A stretch of 64,000 nucleotides of DNA from Dietzia sp. JS16-p6b (GTDB lineage Bacteria > Actinomycetota > Actinomycetes > Mycobacteriales > Mycobacteriaceae), in assembly GCF_003052165.1 (NCBI RefSeq), contig NZ_CP024869.1, positions 2,328,001-2,392,000 on the forward strand, read 5' to 3'. A model generated the notes under the pieces. The model worked only from the letters and a program-made list of their open reading frames with translations, searched no databases and had not been told where the DNA came from. Both the position numbers and the translations under genes were made by a program. Of the stretch, positions 9,341-18,104 are shown in pieces; position 1 is the first letter of the stretch, and every line of letters starts with the position of its first letter.

Positions 9341-9637
9341 ATGCACTCCGCGTCGCAGTCCCCGCGCCCCACCGACTTCCACGTCGCGGCGGACGGCACG
9401 GACGTGGCAGGGCTCTTCGCCGATCCCTGGGGCATCGACGCCGGGCACGGTTCGCCAGCGCCGGCGGAGTCCGACCAGTCCGATTCCGAGCGCGGGGACT
9501 TTCTCGGTGCCATGCGCGCATCGTGGGACGACTGGATGCCCGTCGCCACCACGGGCTGGGGCGCGGTGGTGCTCATCATCCCGTTGCTCGCGGCGCATGC
9601 CCTGGTCTGGGCATTCGGCGGGCGCCGGCCCCGCTAG
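9341..9637 (+). CDS. small protein with one C-terminal membrane segment
   Basis: A 98-residue protein of no recognised family. The first 75 residues are acidic and Asp/Ser-rich. A single hydrophobic helix (VVLIIPLLAAHALVWAFGG) near the end is followed by basic residues, so a tail-anchored membrane protein is likely. The ATG at 9341 is the first sensible start in a region where the frame is open further upstream only because of GC-rich composition. It lies divergent to the P450 gene and convergent with the methyltransferase gene. It could be a chance frame; the membrane segment with a positive end argues for a real gene. Confidence 0.5.
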   Translation: MHSASQSPRPTDFHVAADGTDVAGLFADPWGIDAGHGSPAPAESDQSDSERGDFLGAMRASWDDWMPVATTGWGAVVLIIPLLAAHALVWAFGGRRPR

Positions 9638-9659
9638 GTGCGCCGACCCGTCGAGCTGC

Positions 9660-11018
9660 TCAGCCTCGCCCCAGCCGCCACAGGATGGTGCGCTCCTTCG
9701 ACCGGGCCGAGTGCAGCGGATCGGCACTGTCGGCGGCGCGTGGATGCCGAGGTGTCGTTTCACTCGTCCCGACCACGGTCAGCCCGGCCGCATCGATGCG
9801 GTTGAGCAGGTCATCGCGGGTGCGCAGGCCCAGGTGGTCGGCGAGGTCGGACAGGATCAGCCATCCCTCGCCCCGCGGCGAAAGATTATCGGCGAGCCCG
9901 CTGAGGAAGCGGTGCAGCACGTCCGAGTCAGGGTCGTAGATCCCCTGCTCCAGGGCCGAGGTCGGGCGACCGGGGATCCACGGCGGATTGCACACCACCA
10001 CGTCGGCCCGCGGAGTATCGCCCGCCTCGCCGTCGTCCGCCTCGTCGTAGACATAGGGCCACAGGTCGGCCTGCACCACGGTGACCCGGCCCGCCAACCC
10101 CAGCCGATCCACGTTGTCCCGGGCGCACTGCACGGCCCGCGGGTTGATGTCGGTCGCGACCACTTCCCGCGCGCCGCGCCGGGCCAGCACCGCGGCGAGC
10201 ACCCCGGTCCCGGTGCCGATGTCCCACACGACGGGGTGGTCGATGCCCTGCGGCCAGGGGGTGTCGGCGACCAGGTCGAGGTACTCGTCGCGGGTGGGGG
10301 CGAAGACGCCGTGGGCGGGATGGATCCGCGCGCCCAGCGCGGCGACCTCGATGCCGGTGCGGTGCCATTCGTAGGCGCTGATCACGCCGAGGAGCTCGGG
10401 CAGCGACACGAGCGTCTCCCCGATGAGATCGGTCGACTCGTCGGTGGTCTGGGCGGCCGGCCGCCCGTAGGCGTGCGCACAGGCCTCGCGCGCGTCGGGC
10501 GCTCGGCGTAGCCGGATCGCGTAGTCGGCTTCCAGAGGGATGAGGATCCTGCCGAGGACCGCCGCGCGCTGGGCACGGGCGTTCCGGTTGGCGAGGAAGA
10601 CCTCTCCCGCGTCGGTGGACTGCGGTGAGCGGGACGCCCGCTTGGTCAGCCGCCGATCGAGTGCGCGCATGAGCTGCCGCGCGTTCTGGAAGTCTCCCCG
10701 CCACAGCAGGCTGGAGCCTCTCCGGGCGATTCGGAGCGCCTTGTCGGCGGCGATGTCGTCGGTGATCACGACGATCCCGGTCGGCGGCGGTGCACCGTTC
10801 TCGGAGCGCCAGAACGCGGTCCGGTGCGTGCCGTCCTCGTTCCACGTGACCGTCGTCGTGGTGGCGTCGGGCGTGGGCTGTGGGAGCAACGGAGTCCTTA
10901 GGACGGGCGGCTCACCCGTCGCGAAGAGGGACGGGAGGCTGCGCGGAGTGCGGTGCCCCGGGCCGGTGGAGCCGGGGCCCACCCAGTATCCCAGTGCCAC
11001 GCGCCCGCGCGGAGCCAT
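9660..11018 (-). CDS. class I SAM-dependent methyltransferase, HemK/RsmC-like
   Basis: A protein of up to 452 residues. The C-terminal half is a Rossmann methyltransferase with the SAM-binding loop VVWDIGTGTGVLAAVLA, an acidic residue after the next strand (VVATDIN), and the catalytic NPPW typical of enzymes that methylate planar nitrogen in bases or glutamine side chains. The N-terminal half is not recognised. The true start is uncertain: the first 40 residues are Pro/Gly-rich and a start further in is possible. It is the last gene on the minus strand after the flavin oxidase (45-base gap), so it may share transcription with it. An rRNA, protein or metabolite target is possible. Confidence 0.75.
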   Translation of the reverse strand: MAPRGRVALGYWVGPGSTGPGHRTPRSLPSLFATGEPPVLRTPLLPQPTPDATTTTVTWNEDGTHRTAFWRSENGAPPPTGIVVITDDIAADKALRIARRGSSLLWRGDFQNARQLMRALDRRLTKRASRSPQSTDAGEVFLANRNARAQRAAVLGRILIPLEADYAIRLRRAPDAREACAHAYGRPAAQTTDESTDLIGETLVSLPELLGVISAYEWHRTGIEVAALGARIHPAHGVFAPTRDEYLDLVADTPWPQGIDHPVVWDIGTGTGVLAAVLARRGAREVVATDINPRAVQCARDNVDRLGLAGRVTVVQADLWPYVYDEADDGEAGDTPRADVVVCNPPWIPGRPTSALEQGIYDPDSDVLHRFLSGLADNLSPRGEGWLILSDLADHLGLRTRDDLLNRIDAAGLTVVGTSETTPRHPRAADSADPLHSARSKERTILWRLGRG

Positions 11019-11063
11019 CGTCCGCCTCGCGACGCCTCCCCTGCTCGGATCCGACGGCCGGCG

Positions 11064-12524
11064 CTACCCGTCGAGGACGGAATGGTTCGCGTGGATGCGG
11101 TCCGACGGGTCCCACCGGTGCTTCAGCTCACGCAGTTCGGTGAGGCCCTCTCCCCACAGGCGTCGGGGATCGACGCGGGTCTCGGCCATCGACCTCAACT
11201 CCGACGGGACGGTCACGGGCTCCAGCGCGTGCACCACCGCGTCGAGTCCTGCCCGTCCGGCCTCGAGCGGGTCCGCCCCGCCACCGGCGCCGGGCGGCGG
11301 TGCGACCGCCACCGCGACCATGAGCGCCCGCGCCCGGGACACCGCCGTCTCCTCCCCACGGCCGAGTGCCCCGCGGAGGTCGCGCAGTTCGACGGAGGTC
11401 AGCCCGCGCGCGAGGTCCGAGCCGAGGGTGCCCGTGAGATCGTCGAGGCTCTCCGGGGTCAGCGAGTGCATCAGGGCGCTCGCGCTGACGGCCGGCATTG
11501 GTTCCGGCGGGTCCATGTGGAGGCCGCCGAGCGTGTCCGGGGACGCCGCGCTGATCGTGTCGATCTCGGGCGACGCCTCGCGTAGCGGGGCGACCAGGGC
11601 GTCGACCTCGGGCCCGGGCAGCTGGGCGACGAGTTCGACCACCGTGAAGTCCCGGCCGGCGAGGAACGGCGGCACGCCGGGGGCGTCGGGGATGCGCAGC
11701 AGCCGCACCACGGAGGTCACCTCCTCGGGGAGGTGCTCTGTCCAGTGGGCCCACAGGCGGAAGATCTCGCGTGCGGACTCGGCGGGCCAGAACAGTGCGC
11801 CCGCTGTCAGCTCGGGAGTGGGGTGGAGGCGGATGTCGAGCGAGAGGATCACCGCGAGATCGGCCCCGCGGAGCACCGCCCGGAACAGGTCGGGCTCGTG
11901 GTCGTCGTCGACATGTCGTCTCACCCCGTCACTCGTCACCACGTCGCACCCCACGACCCATGACGCGGCCAGTCCATGGGATCGGGCCAGCCAGCCGAGG
12001 CCTCCTCCCAGGACCAGGCCGATCACGCCGACGTCGTAGGAGAACCCCCCGACACCGAGCAGGCCGTGGGCCGAGGCGGCCGCCTGGAGGTCGCCCCACC
12101 GTGCGCCGGCGCCCACGCGGGCCACCCGGTTGTCAGGGTCGATGTCGACGCGGGTGAGCGCGCCGGTGCGCACGAGGATCGTGCGGGACAGATCCCCGAG
12201 CGGGGACGCGTTGTGCCCGGTGTTCTGTGCCGCCACCCGCAGCCCGAGCGCGGCCGCCACGCGGAGGGTGAGCACGACGTCGCGGTCGTCGGCGGCGGTG
12301 ACGACCGCGGCGGGCTGTTGGTCGACGAGCAGTTGCCAGGCGCGGCGGGCGTCGTCCCAGTGGGGGTCGCCGGGCCGCGCGAGCTTGCCGGCGAGGAGCG
12401 GGGCCAGGTCGCCGAGATCGCGGACGTGGGAGAGATCGTCCGTGGTTGACGGGGAGTACGGGGCCGACGGGGACGACGACGTGGTCTGCTGTGGCGCGCC
12501 GGTCGGCGCAGACGGGATGGTCAT
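11064..12524 (-). CDS. BBE-type FAD-linked oxidase
   Basis: A 486-residue flavoprotein of the PCMH/berberine-bridge group. Visible features are the FAD-binding domain with RVAAQNTGHN, where H104 is the expected covalent FAD attachment, GAGARWGDLQAAASAHGLLG, and the glycine-rich LGGGLGWLARSHG. The usual second attachment cysteine is absent from the segment GGFSYDVGVIG, so single covalent linkage is expected. The C-terminus WDPSDRIHANHSVL corresponds to the conserved family end that is usually followed by Asn. The ATG at 12524 has GGAG 12 bases upstream; the first 30 residues are low complexity and not a clear signal peptide. It lies 112 bases downstream of the glycosyltransferase gene on the same strand. 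The family oxidises alcohols, sugars or ring systems with O2. Confidence 0.85.
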   Translation of the reverse strand: MTIPSAPTGAPQQTTSSSPSAPYSPSTTDDLSHVRDLGDLAPLLAGKLARPGDPHWDDARRAWQLLVDQQPAAVVTAADDRDVVLTLRVAAALGLRVAAQNTGHNASPLGDLSRTILVRTGALTRVDIDPDNRVARVGAGARWGDLQAAASAHGLLGVGGFSYDVGVIGLVLGGGLGWLARSHGLAASWVVGCDVVTSDGVRRHVDDDHEPDLFRAVLRGADLAVILSLDIRLHPTPELTAGALFWPAESAREIFRLWAHWTEHLPEEVTSVVRLLRIPDAPGVPPFLAGRDFTVVELVAQLPGPEVDALVAPLREASPEIDTISAASPDTLGGLHMDPPEPMPAVSASALMHSLTPESLDDLTGTLGSDLARGLTSVELRDLRGALGRGEETAVSRARALMVAVAVAPPPGAGGGADPLEAGRAGLDAVVHALEPVTVPSELRSMAETRVDPRRLWGEGLTELRELKHRWDPSDRIHANHSVLDG

Positions 12525-12636
12525 GACGGGGGTCTCCTGTGGTGGTGTGCCGCTCGGGTATGACGGCGGCTCGGGTATGACGGCGGCTCGGGCGTGACGG
12601 CGGCCCGGGCGTGAGAAAGGGTCTGGAACAGGCAGG

Positions 12637-13938
12637 TCAGGCGCAGTCGCGGGCGGTGGCGCCCAGCGCGTCGGTGACCAGGTCGTGGACGGCGTCGGGC
12701 CCGGGCGATCGCCGGATCTCCTCACCGATGGCGGCGGCCTTCCGGCGGTATCGATCGTCGGCGAGGATCGTCCGGGCAGCCGTCGCGATCCGGGCCGGGC
12801 TCGGGGTGGAGGTGCGGAGGTCGATCCCGACGCCGGTCCAGCCGACGCGGGCGCTTACTTCGGCCTTGTCCTCGGTGCGGCCGGCCACGAGCACCGGAAC
12901 GCCGTGTTCGAGGGCGTAGTGCACCCCGCCGTAGCCGCCGTTGGTGACGAACAGGTCGGTCAGCGGGAGCAGTCGGTCGTACGGGAGGAACGACGCCGCG
13001 CGGACGTTCGCGGGCAGGTCCGCGGGCAGGGTCTCGAGCGGACGACCGCCGGTGCTCACCACGACCGTCACGTCGTCGTCGGCCAACGCGCGGACGGTCG
13101 GTTCGATGAGCGGCCAATCGGAGTTCGCGACGGTCCCCTGGGTCACGTGCACCACGGGTCGGTCACCGCTGAGTTCGTCCCACCATTCCGGCACCGGTGT
13201 GGAGGACGGGCGGGAGCGGGCGACGGGACCCACGAAGTGGACGGTGTCGGCGAGCCCCGGTCGCGGGTACTCGAACCCCGGCACGGTGAACTGCACGAGC
13301 AGGTCGGCGCCGATCGGCCAGTCGAGGAAGAACCGCGGCAGTTCGCGCCCGATCTCGGCGCGGGCGATCTCGTTCGCCCGTCGCTGCACGGGTCCGAATA
13401 CTCCTCTCTCGGCGCCCACGGTGAGGACGCGGTTGCGGATCCGGCCGAGCGGGCCGGGCCGGGGCGGGATCCCCAGCCCGAAGGGAGCGACGTCAGGGTG
13501 CTTGGCGGCCAGCGGAACGATGCCCAGGTTGACCAGGAGCGGTCGCTCGGCGCGCGGGATCCCGGTCAGCATGGCGCCCGCCGAGAACATGGACTCGGCC
13601 AGGATGGCGTCGGTCGGTTCGGCGGCGAGCGCGGCGCGGACGGCGGCGAGCTGAGCCGGGACCGGCTGCAGGAAGATCTCGATCATGTCGAAGCGCACTC
13701 CGGCGGGCCCGCGGAGGCCGCGCCTGCCGGGGAATGCGGCGTCGATGTCGCGGTCGTCGTAGTCGGCGTCGGGTGGGAGCGGGAGGAAGTCCGCTCCGGT
13801 CTCGCGGACGTCGTCCCGGTACCGCGCGCCGGTGAGGAACCGCACGCGATCACCGGCGGCGACGAGGGACTGGGCGATGGACAGGAGCGGGGTGACGTGG
13901 CCGCGTACCGGGGTGGACGCGAGAAGGATGGAAGCCAT
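12637..13938 (-). CDS. UGT-type (GT1) glycosyltransferase
   Basis: A 433-residue GT-B enzyme. The N-terminal acceptor domain begins with ILLASTPVRGHVTPLLSIA, the classic start of macrolide and glycopeptide glycosyltransferases. The C-terminal donor domain shows VHVTQGTV, then ASFLPYDRLLPLTDLFVTNG followed by GYGGVHYALEHGVPVLV, which binds the nucleotide sugar. It probably glycosylates a hydrophobic small molecule in the cytoplasm. The ATG is preceded by AGGA at good spacing. It is transcribed away from the TetR gene, with a promoter-like sequence and an inverted repeat in the 90-base gap. It heads the minus-strand series of glycosyltransferase, flavin oxidase and methyltransferase. Confidence 0.88.
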   Translation of the reverse strand: MASILLASTPVRGHVTPLLSIAQSLVAAGDRVRFLTGARYRDDVRETGADFLPLPPDADYDDRDIDAAFPGRRGLRGPAGVRFDMIEIFLQPVPAQLAAVRAALAAEPTDAILAESMFSAGAMLTGIPRAERPLLVNLGIVPLAAKHPDVAPFGLGIPPRPGPLGRIRNRVLTVGAERGVFGPVQRRANEIARAEIGRELPRFFLDWPIGADLLVQFTVPGFEYPRPGLADTVHFVGPVARSRPSSTPVPEWWDELSGDRPVVHVTQGTVANSDWPLIEPTVRALADDDVTVVVSTGGRPLETLPADLPANVRAASFLPYDRLLPLTDLFVTNGGYGGVHYALEHGVPVLVAGRTEDKAEVSARVGWTGVGIDLRTSTPSPARIATAARTILADDRYRRKAAAIGEEIRRSPGPDAVHDLVTDALGATARDCA

Positions 13939-13958
13939 GAGTGGTCCTCGGGAGAGCT

Positions 13959-13980
13959 GGCAGGCTAGGATTTGCCTGCC
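13959..13980. promoter_or_regulatory. inverted repeat, candidate TetR operator
   Basis: GGCAGGC (13959-13965) and GCCTGCC (13974-13980) are perfect inverted arms with an 8-base spacer. The site lies between the divergent tetR and glycosyltransferase genes, just downstream of the proposed glycosyltransferase promoter, where a repressor would block transcription. Binding by the neighbouring TetR protein is inference. Confidence 0.55.
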
Positions 13981-13986
13981 CGTCAA

Positions 13987-14015
13987 AGTATTCACCACCC
14001 CACTGGGTTAGTCAA
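13987..14015 (-). promoter_or_regulatory. candidate sigma70-type promoter for glycosyltransferase gene
   Basis: On the minus strand TTGACT (14010-14015) and AATACT (13987-13992) are separated by 17 bases. The -35 matches five of six and the -10 four of six consensus positions. The predicted start falls next to the inverted repeat at 13959-13980. Confidence 0.45.
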
Positions 14016-14028
14016 TAAGGATTCTGGA

Positions 14029-14670
14029 ATGCCTGAGGCCGCGTCCACCCGGACCTATCGTTCGACGTTGCGCGCCGAGCAGGCCGCGAACACCCGCTCG
14101 CGGGTCGTGGCCGCCGCCGCCACCTGCTTTGCCGACCGCGGTTACGCGGGGACCTCGCTCGGCGAGATCGCCGAACGCGCCGGGGTGTCCACCGAGACCG
14201 TCAAGGCGAACGGACCGAAACGCGCGCTCCTGCTCAGCGCGTTCGATCAGGCCTTCGCCGGCGATGAGGGGGACGAGCTCCTGACCGAGTCCGATACCGG
14301 CCGGGACCTGGTCGGGATCGGCGACAACGACGGCTTCCTCTCCGCGCTGGCCGGGTTCATCGCCGCCGCGAACGCGCGCACGAGCGTGCTCTGGGGCGAG
14401 TATCTCGCCGCCGCGAACGCCGACCCCACCATCGACGAGGCGTTGACCGCCCTCCTGCAGCGCCGTCATCTCGACTTCCGCCGCACCATCGAGCAGTTCG
14501 TCGCCCGCGGGATGACCAGCCGGGTGGACGACGTGGACGGGGCGGCGGCGATCCTGTCGTTCCTCTGGTCCCCGGAGAGTCATCAGCAGCTCGTCCTGCA
14601 GAGCGGGTGGACCCACCAGCGCTACGAGACGTGGCTGATCGACGCGGCCCGTCGACAGTTCTCCATGTGA
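14029..14670 (+). CDS. TetR-family transcriptional regulator
   Basis: A 213-residue repressor-type protein. The N-terminal helix-turn-helix (about residues 22-66) reads RSRVVAAAATCFADRGYAGT and then SLGEIAERAGVSTETVKAN, the standard TetR pattern. The remaining helical domain should bind a ligand and dimerise; it has no motif that names the ligand. I chose the ATG at 14029 because the longer frame runs back over the control region. It is divergent from the glycosyltransferase gene, the usual layout for a TetR protein that controls its neighbour and itself, and an inverted repeat lies between them. Confidence 0.88.
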   Translation: MPEAASTRTYRSTLRAEQAANTRSRVVAAAATCFADRGYAGTSLGEIAERAGVSTETVKANGPKRALLLSAFDQAFAGDEGDELLTESDTGRDLVGIGDNDGFLSALAGFIAAANARTSVLWGEYLAAANADPTIDEALTALLQRRHLDFRRTIEQFVARGMTSRVDDVDGAAAILSFLWSPESHQQLVLQSGWTHQRYETWLIDAARRQFSM

Positions 14671-14772
14671 GTCGCCTCTCCATGTGAGCCGCGCCGGCGG
14701 GAGACGATCAGGCGGGGAGGATCCGCCGGAGCGGCCCGGGCCCGTGAGGCACCCTCTACTCTCTTACCCACC

Positions 14773-17766
14773 ATGCCTCCCACCCCTGACATCGTCTCGG
14801 CCGCGCTGAAGACCGCGACGTCGTACGTTCTCAACGCGGTCGAGGTCCTGCGTTTCGGCGGCCTGCAGACGGACGAAGAGCCCTCGCCGTTCGAGATCGT
14901 CGCGCGACGCCCGATGTTCCGGCTGCGTCGCTACTACCCGCCGCCGGCGGCGAACGCCGAGCACGGGGGTGCGGGAGACGGCGAGGACGCCCCGCCGCGC
15001 CCGCCGATCCTGCTGGTGCCGCCGATGATGATCTCCGCTGACGTCTGGGACGTGTCCCCCTCCACCAGCGCGGTCGCCGCACTGCACGAGGCGGGAATGG
15101 ACCCGTGGGTGATCGACTTCGGGGCCCCGGACATCGAGGCCGGCGGCCTCGAACGCACTCTCACCGACCACGTGATAGCCGTGAGCGACGCCGTCGACCT
15201 CGTCACGACCGCGACGGGCCGGTCGGTGCATCTCGGTGGATACAGCCAGGGGGGCATGTTCTGCTATCAGGCCGCGGCCTACCGACGCTCCCGCGACCTC
15301 GCCAGCGTCGTGACGTTCGGCTCCCCCGTCGACTGGCGCGGCCATGCCCCGCTCGGCATACCCGAGGAGGTGGTCGTCACCATCGCGCGGTTCGTCGCCG
15401 ACTACGTTTTTGCCGACCGCCCGCTGCCCGGGTGGTTGGCCTCGACGGCGTTCCGACTGCTCGATCCCATCAAGACCGCCCGTTCGCAGGTCGATTTCCT
15501 GCGCCAGCTCCACGACCGCGACGCGCTCCTCGGACACGAACGACAGCGCCGCTTCATCGGCGGCGAGGGATTCGTCGCCTGGTCCGGCCCCGCGATCGTC
15601 GACATGATGCGGCAGGTGATCATCCAGAACCGGATGATGGTGGGCGGCTTCGTCGTCGGCGAACACGTCGTCTCGCTCGCCGACATCACCTGCCCCGTCC
15701 TCGCCGTGTTCGGTGAGGTCGACGAGATCGGCGTCCCGGCCGGCGTCCGCAAGATCGCCTCCGTCGCCCCGGGGGCCGAGGTGTACGAGTTCTCCGTCCG
15801 CGCCGGGCACTTCGGGCTCGTGGTCGGCTCGACCGCCGCCTCGCAGACGTGGCCCACCGTCGCCGCGTGGATGGGGTGGCGGGAAGGCACCGGGCAGCGA
15901 CCAGACGGTATCGCCGAGGTCGAACCCGGCGCCGTGGTCGACTCCTCCCCCACCACGGCGATCATGCTCGCGGCAGATGGGGCGTTCCAGGTCGCCGGCC
16001 TCGGGATCGGCGCCGTGCGCGGGGTCGGCCACCTCGCCGTCGGCACCCTCAAGGCGACCCGGGCCGTCGGATACCAGGCGCTGCACGCGGCGCCGCGCCT
16101 CATCCGGCTGGGACAGATCCAGCCGAGGACCCGCATCTCCTTTGCCAGGATCATGACCGAGCGCGCCCGCAACCAGCCGGACGACGCGTGCTTCCTGTTC
16201 TCCGATCGCGTCCACACGTTCTCCGCCGTCGACACCCGGATCACCAACGTGGTCAAGGGACTCATCGCCGTCGGGGTCCGCCAGGGCGACCACATCGGCG
16301 TCCTCATGGAGACGCGGCCCTCGGCGCTGGTCGCGATGGCCGCGCTGTCGCGCCTCGGCGCCGTGGCCGTGCTGCTCCCCCCGTCCCAGTCCCTCCCCGA
16401 ACTGCTCAGGCTCAGTTCGGTGACCGACGTGGTCACCGACCCCGAGCACGCGTCGAAGGTCTCCGGTGCCGGGGCGCGGGCGCTCGTGCTCGGCGGTGGC
16501 TCCGAGCGCGATCTCCCGGCCGACCTGGACGCGGGCGTCGTGGACCTCGAGCAGATCGACCCCGAGACGGTCGAGCTGCCGCGGTGGTACCGACCGGACC
16601 CCGGGCGGGCGGGCGACCTCGCCTTTGTCTTCTTCTCCCGCTCCACGGGCGTCTGGCAGACCAAGCTCGTGACGAACCACCGGTGGGCGCTCTCCGCGTT
16701 CGGCACCGCCAGCGCCGCGCGCCTCAGCGGCGAGTCCACCGTGTACTGCCTCAGCCCTCTCCACCACCCGTCGGGTCTGCTCACCGCCGTGGGGGGCGCC
16801 GTGGCCGGCGGGTCCAGGATCGCGCTGTCACAGGGATTCGACCCGGCGACCTTCGACGAGGAGGTCCGCCGCTACGGGGTGACGGTGGTGACCTACACGT
16901 GGGCGATGATGCGTGGGTTGGTCCGCCGGCCGGCGCCTCCGCGCCAGGCGCATTCGACGATCACCCTGTTCATGGGATCGGGGATGCCCCGCGGGTTGTG
17001 GCGGCGGGTCCTGGACCGCTACCCGGGGACGCGGGTCCTGGAGTTCTACGCCGGGACCGAAGCCGACGTGGTCCTGGCCAACCTCTCCACATCCAAGCCG
17101 GGCGCGCGCGGTCGTCCGCTGCCCGGCACGTCCGAGGTGCGGCTCGTCGACGTGGATCCCGACTCCGGCGCGATCGCCGTGGGACCGGACGGATTCGCCA
17201 TACCCAGCGAGGTCGACGCGCCCGGGATGCTCCTCACCCGGCCCCGCCTCGGGGTCGACGCCTCCGTGCGCCAGCTCCGTGGGGTGTTCCGTCCGGGCGA
17301 CACCTGGGTGTCGACCAGCGACTACTTCGAACGCGACCGGGACGGTGACTTCTGGATTCTCGGGGCGGCGAGCGCCGTGGTGCACACCGCGCACGGGCCG
17401 GTGTATCCGGTCCAGGTGGCCGACGCCCTCGGCGACCTGCCCCAGGTGGATCTGGCCGTGCTGTACGAGGTGCCCGGCGCCAGCGGCCCGGTCGCCGTCG
17501 CCGCGGTGAACACATGGGGCTCCGAGGCGATCACCGCAGCCGACGTCGGTGGCGCACTGGCCTCGGTCCCGCCCGCCGCACGGCCGGACATCGTCCACGT
17601 GGTCAAGGACATCCCGGTGACCAACTGGTACCGGCCCGACTCCACCGGGCTCGCTGACCGGGGCCTACCGAAGGCCGGCCCGCGGACCTGGGTTCTCGAT
17701 GCCGACTCTGGTCAGTACGTGCGGTTGACCAAGGCTGTGCGCGATGGGCTTTCCCCCTCGAGCTAG
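14773..17766 (+). CDS. PhaC/depolymerase-like hydrolase fused to acyl-CoA-synthetase-like domain
   Basis: A 997-residue two-domain protein. Residues 1-370 form an alpha/beta hydrolase like PHA synthase/depolymerase (RYYPP, ILLVPPMM, GGYSQGG with S158 as nucleophile, then CPVLAVFGEVDEI and GHFGLVVG). From about 450 to the end it resembles AMP-forming acyl-CoA synthetases (DACFLFSDRVHTFSAVD; GVRQGDHIGVLMETRPSALV; EFYAGTEADVVLANL). Key adenylation motifs are weak: the P-loop reads FFSRSTGVWQTKLVTNH instead of a TSGTTGxPKG form, and the C-terminal catalytic Lys motif appears replaced by VTNWYRPDSTGLADRG. The second domain may therefore be inactive or altered. Such fusions occur in mycolic-acid actinobacteria, from memory, so a role in long-chain acyl or storage-lipid metabolism is plausible. 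No clear ribosome site is visible before the ATG. Confidence 0.8.
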   Translation: MPPTPDIVSAALKTATSYVLNAVEVLRFGGLQTDEEPSPFEIVARRPMFRLRRYYPPPAANAEHGGAGDGEDAPPRPPILLVPPMMISADVWDVSPSTSAVAALHEAGMDPWVIDFGAPDIEAGGLERTLTDHVIAVSDAVDLVTTATGRSVHLGGYSQGGMFCYQAAAYRRSRDLASVVTFGSPVDWRGHAPLGIPEEVVVTIARFVADYVFADRPLPGWLASTAFRLLDPIKTARSQVDFLRQLHDRDALLGHERQRRFIGGEGFVAWSGPAIVDMMRQVIIQNRMMVGGFVVGEHVVSLADITCPVLAVFGEVDEIGVPAGVRKIASVAPGAEVYEFSVRAGHFGLVVGSTAASQTWPTVAAWMGWREGTGQRPDGIAEVEPGAVVDSSPTTAIMLAADGAFQVAGLGIGAVRGVGHLAVGTLKATRAVGYQALHAAPRLIRLGQIQPRTRISFARIMTERARNQPDDACFLFSDRVHTFSAVDTRITNVVKGLIAVGVRQGDHIGVLMETRPSALVAMAALSRLGAVAVLLPPSQSLPELLRLSSVTDVVTDPEHASKVSGAGARALVLGGGSERDLPADLDAGVVDLEQIDPETVELPRWYRPDPGRAGDLAFVFFSRSTGVWQTKLVTNHRWALSAFGTASAARLSGESTVYCLSPLHHPSGLLTAVGGAVAGGSRIALSQGFDPATFDEEVRRYGVTVVTYTWAMMRGLVRRPAPPRQAHSTITLFMGSGMPRGLWRRVLDRYPGTRVLEFYAGTEADVVLANLSTSKPGARGRPLPGTSEVRLVDVDPDSGAIAVGPDGFAIPSEVDAPGMLLTRPRLGVDASVRQLRGVFRPGDTWVSTSDYFERDRDGDFWILGAASAVVHTAHGPVYPVQVADALGDLPQVDLAVLYEVPGASGPVAVAAVNTWGSEAITAADVGGALASVPPAARPDIVHVVKDIPVTNWYRPDSTGLADRGLPKAGPRTWVLDADSGQYVRLTKAVRDGLSPSS

Positions 17767-18073
17767 TACTTCTGTCGTTCTATCGTTCAGGGGCACAAGC
17801 GCCACACCCTCCAGCGCAACCGGCAACCCGAACACCAGGCACGTCGCCCGCGATGATCAGGCCCGTTCCCCGGGCGCGCGGGGCGACGTAGTCCTCGATC
17901 CTCGCCACTCGATCACGCCGTCCTCGGGCATTTTCATTGTCCATGAGGCGAGGGAAGAAGCTGAGGTTCTTCAGCGGGATGAGAATACGTCTGGGAAGAC
18001 GGGTGCCGGGGACTGGTTTCGGTCACGGTGCCGGTGGGCGGTGGGTAAACGGGACGGGAGACGTCGACGAGGT
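17767..18073. other. intergenic stretch left of the island
   Basis: No convincing gene is present. A short minus-strand frame (17780-17944, 54 codons) has no ribosome site and no recognised motif. The segment ends exactly at the IS3 element. It marks the left side of the accessory island, but no tRNA-like repeat or integrase remnant is visible. Confidence 0.6.
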
Positions 18074-18104
18074 TGAATCGCACTGGGTCTGATGGAGGCT
18101 CGGG

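Noticed and set aside
14764-16767. A 667-codon open frame on the minus strand opposite the hydrolase/ligase fusion
   Set aside because: It is His/Gly/Arg/Asp-rich without any domain and mirrors the coding strand; open antisense frames are common in high-GC coding DNA.
17780-17944. Small minus-strand gene of 54 codons
   Set aside because: No ribosome site, no recognisable motif, and located at the ragged island edge.
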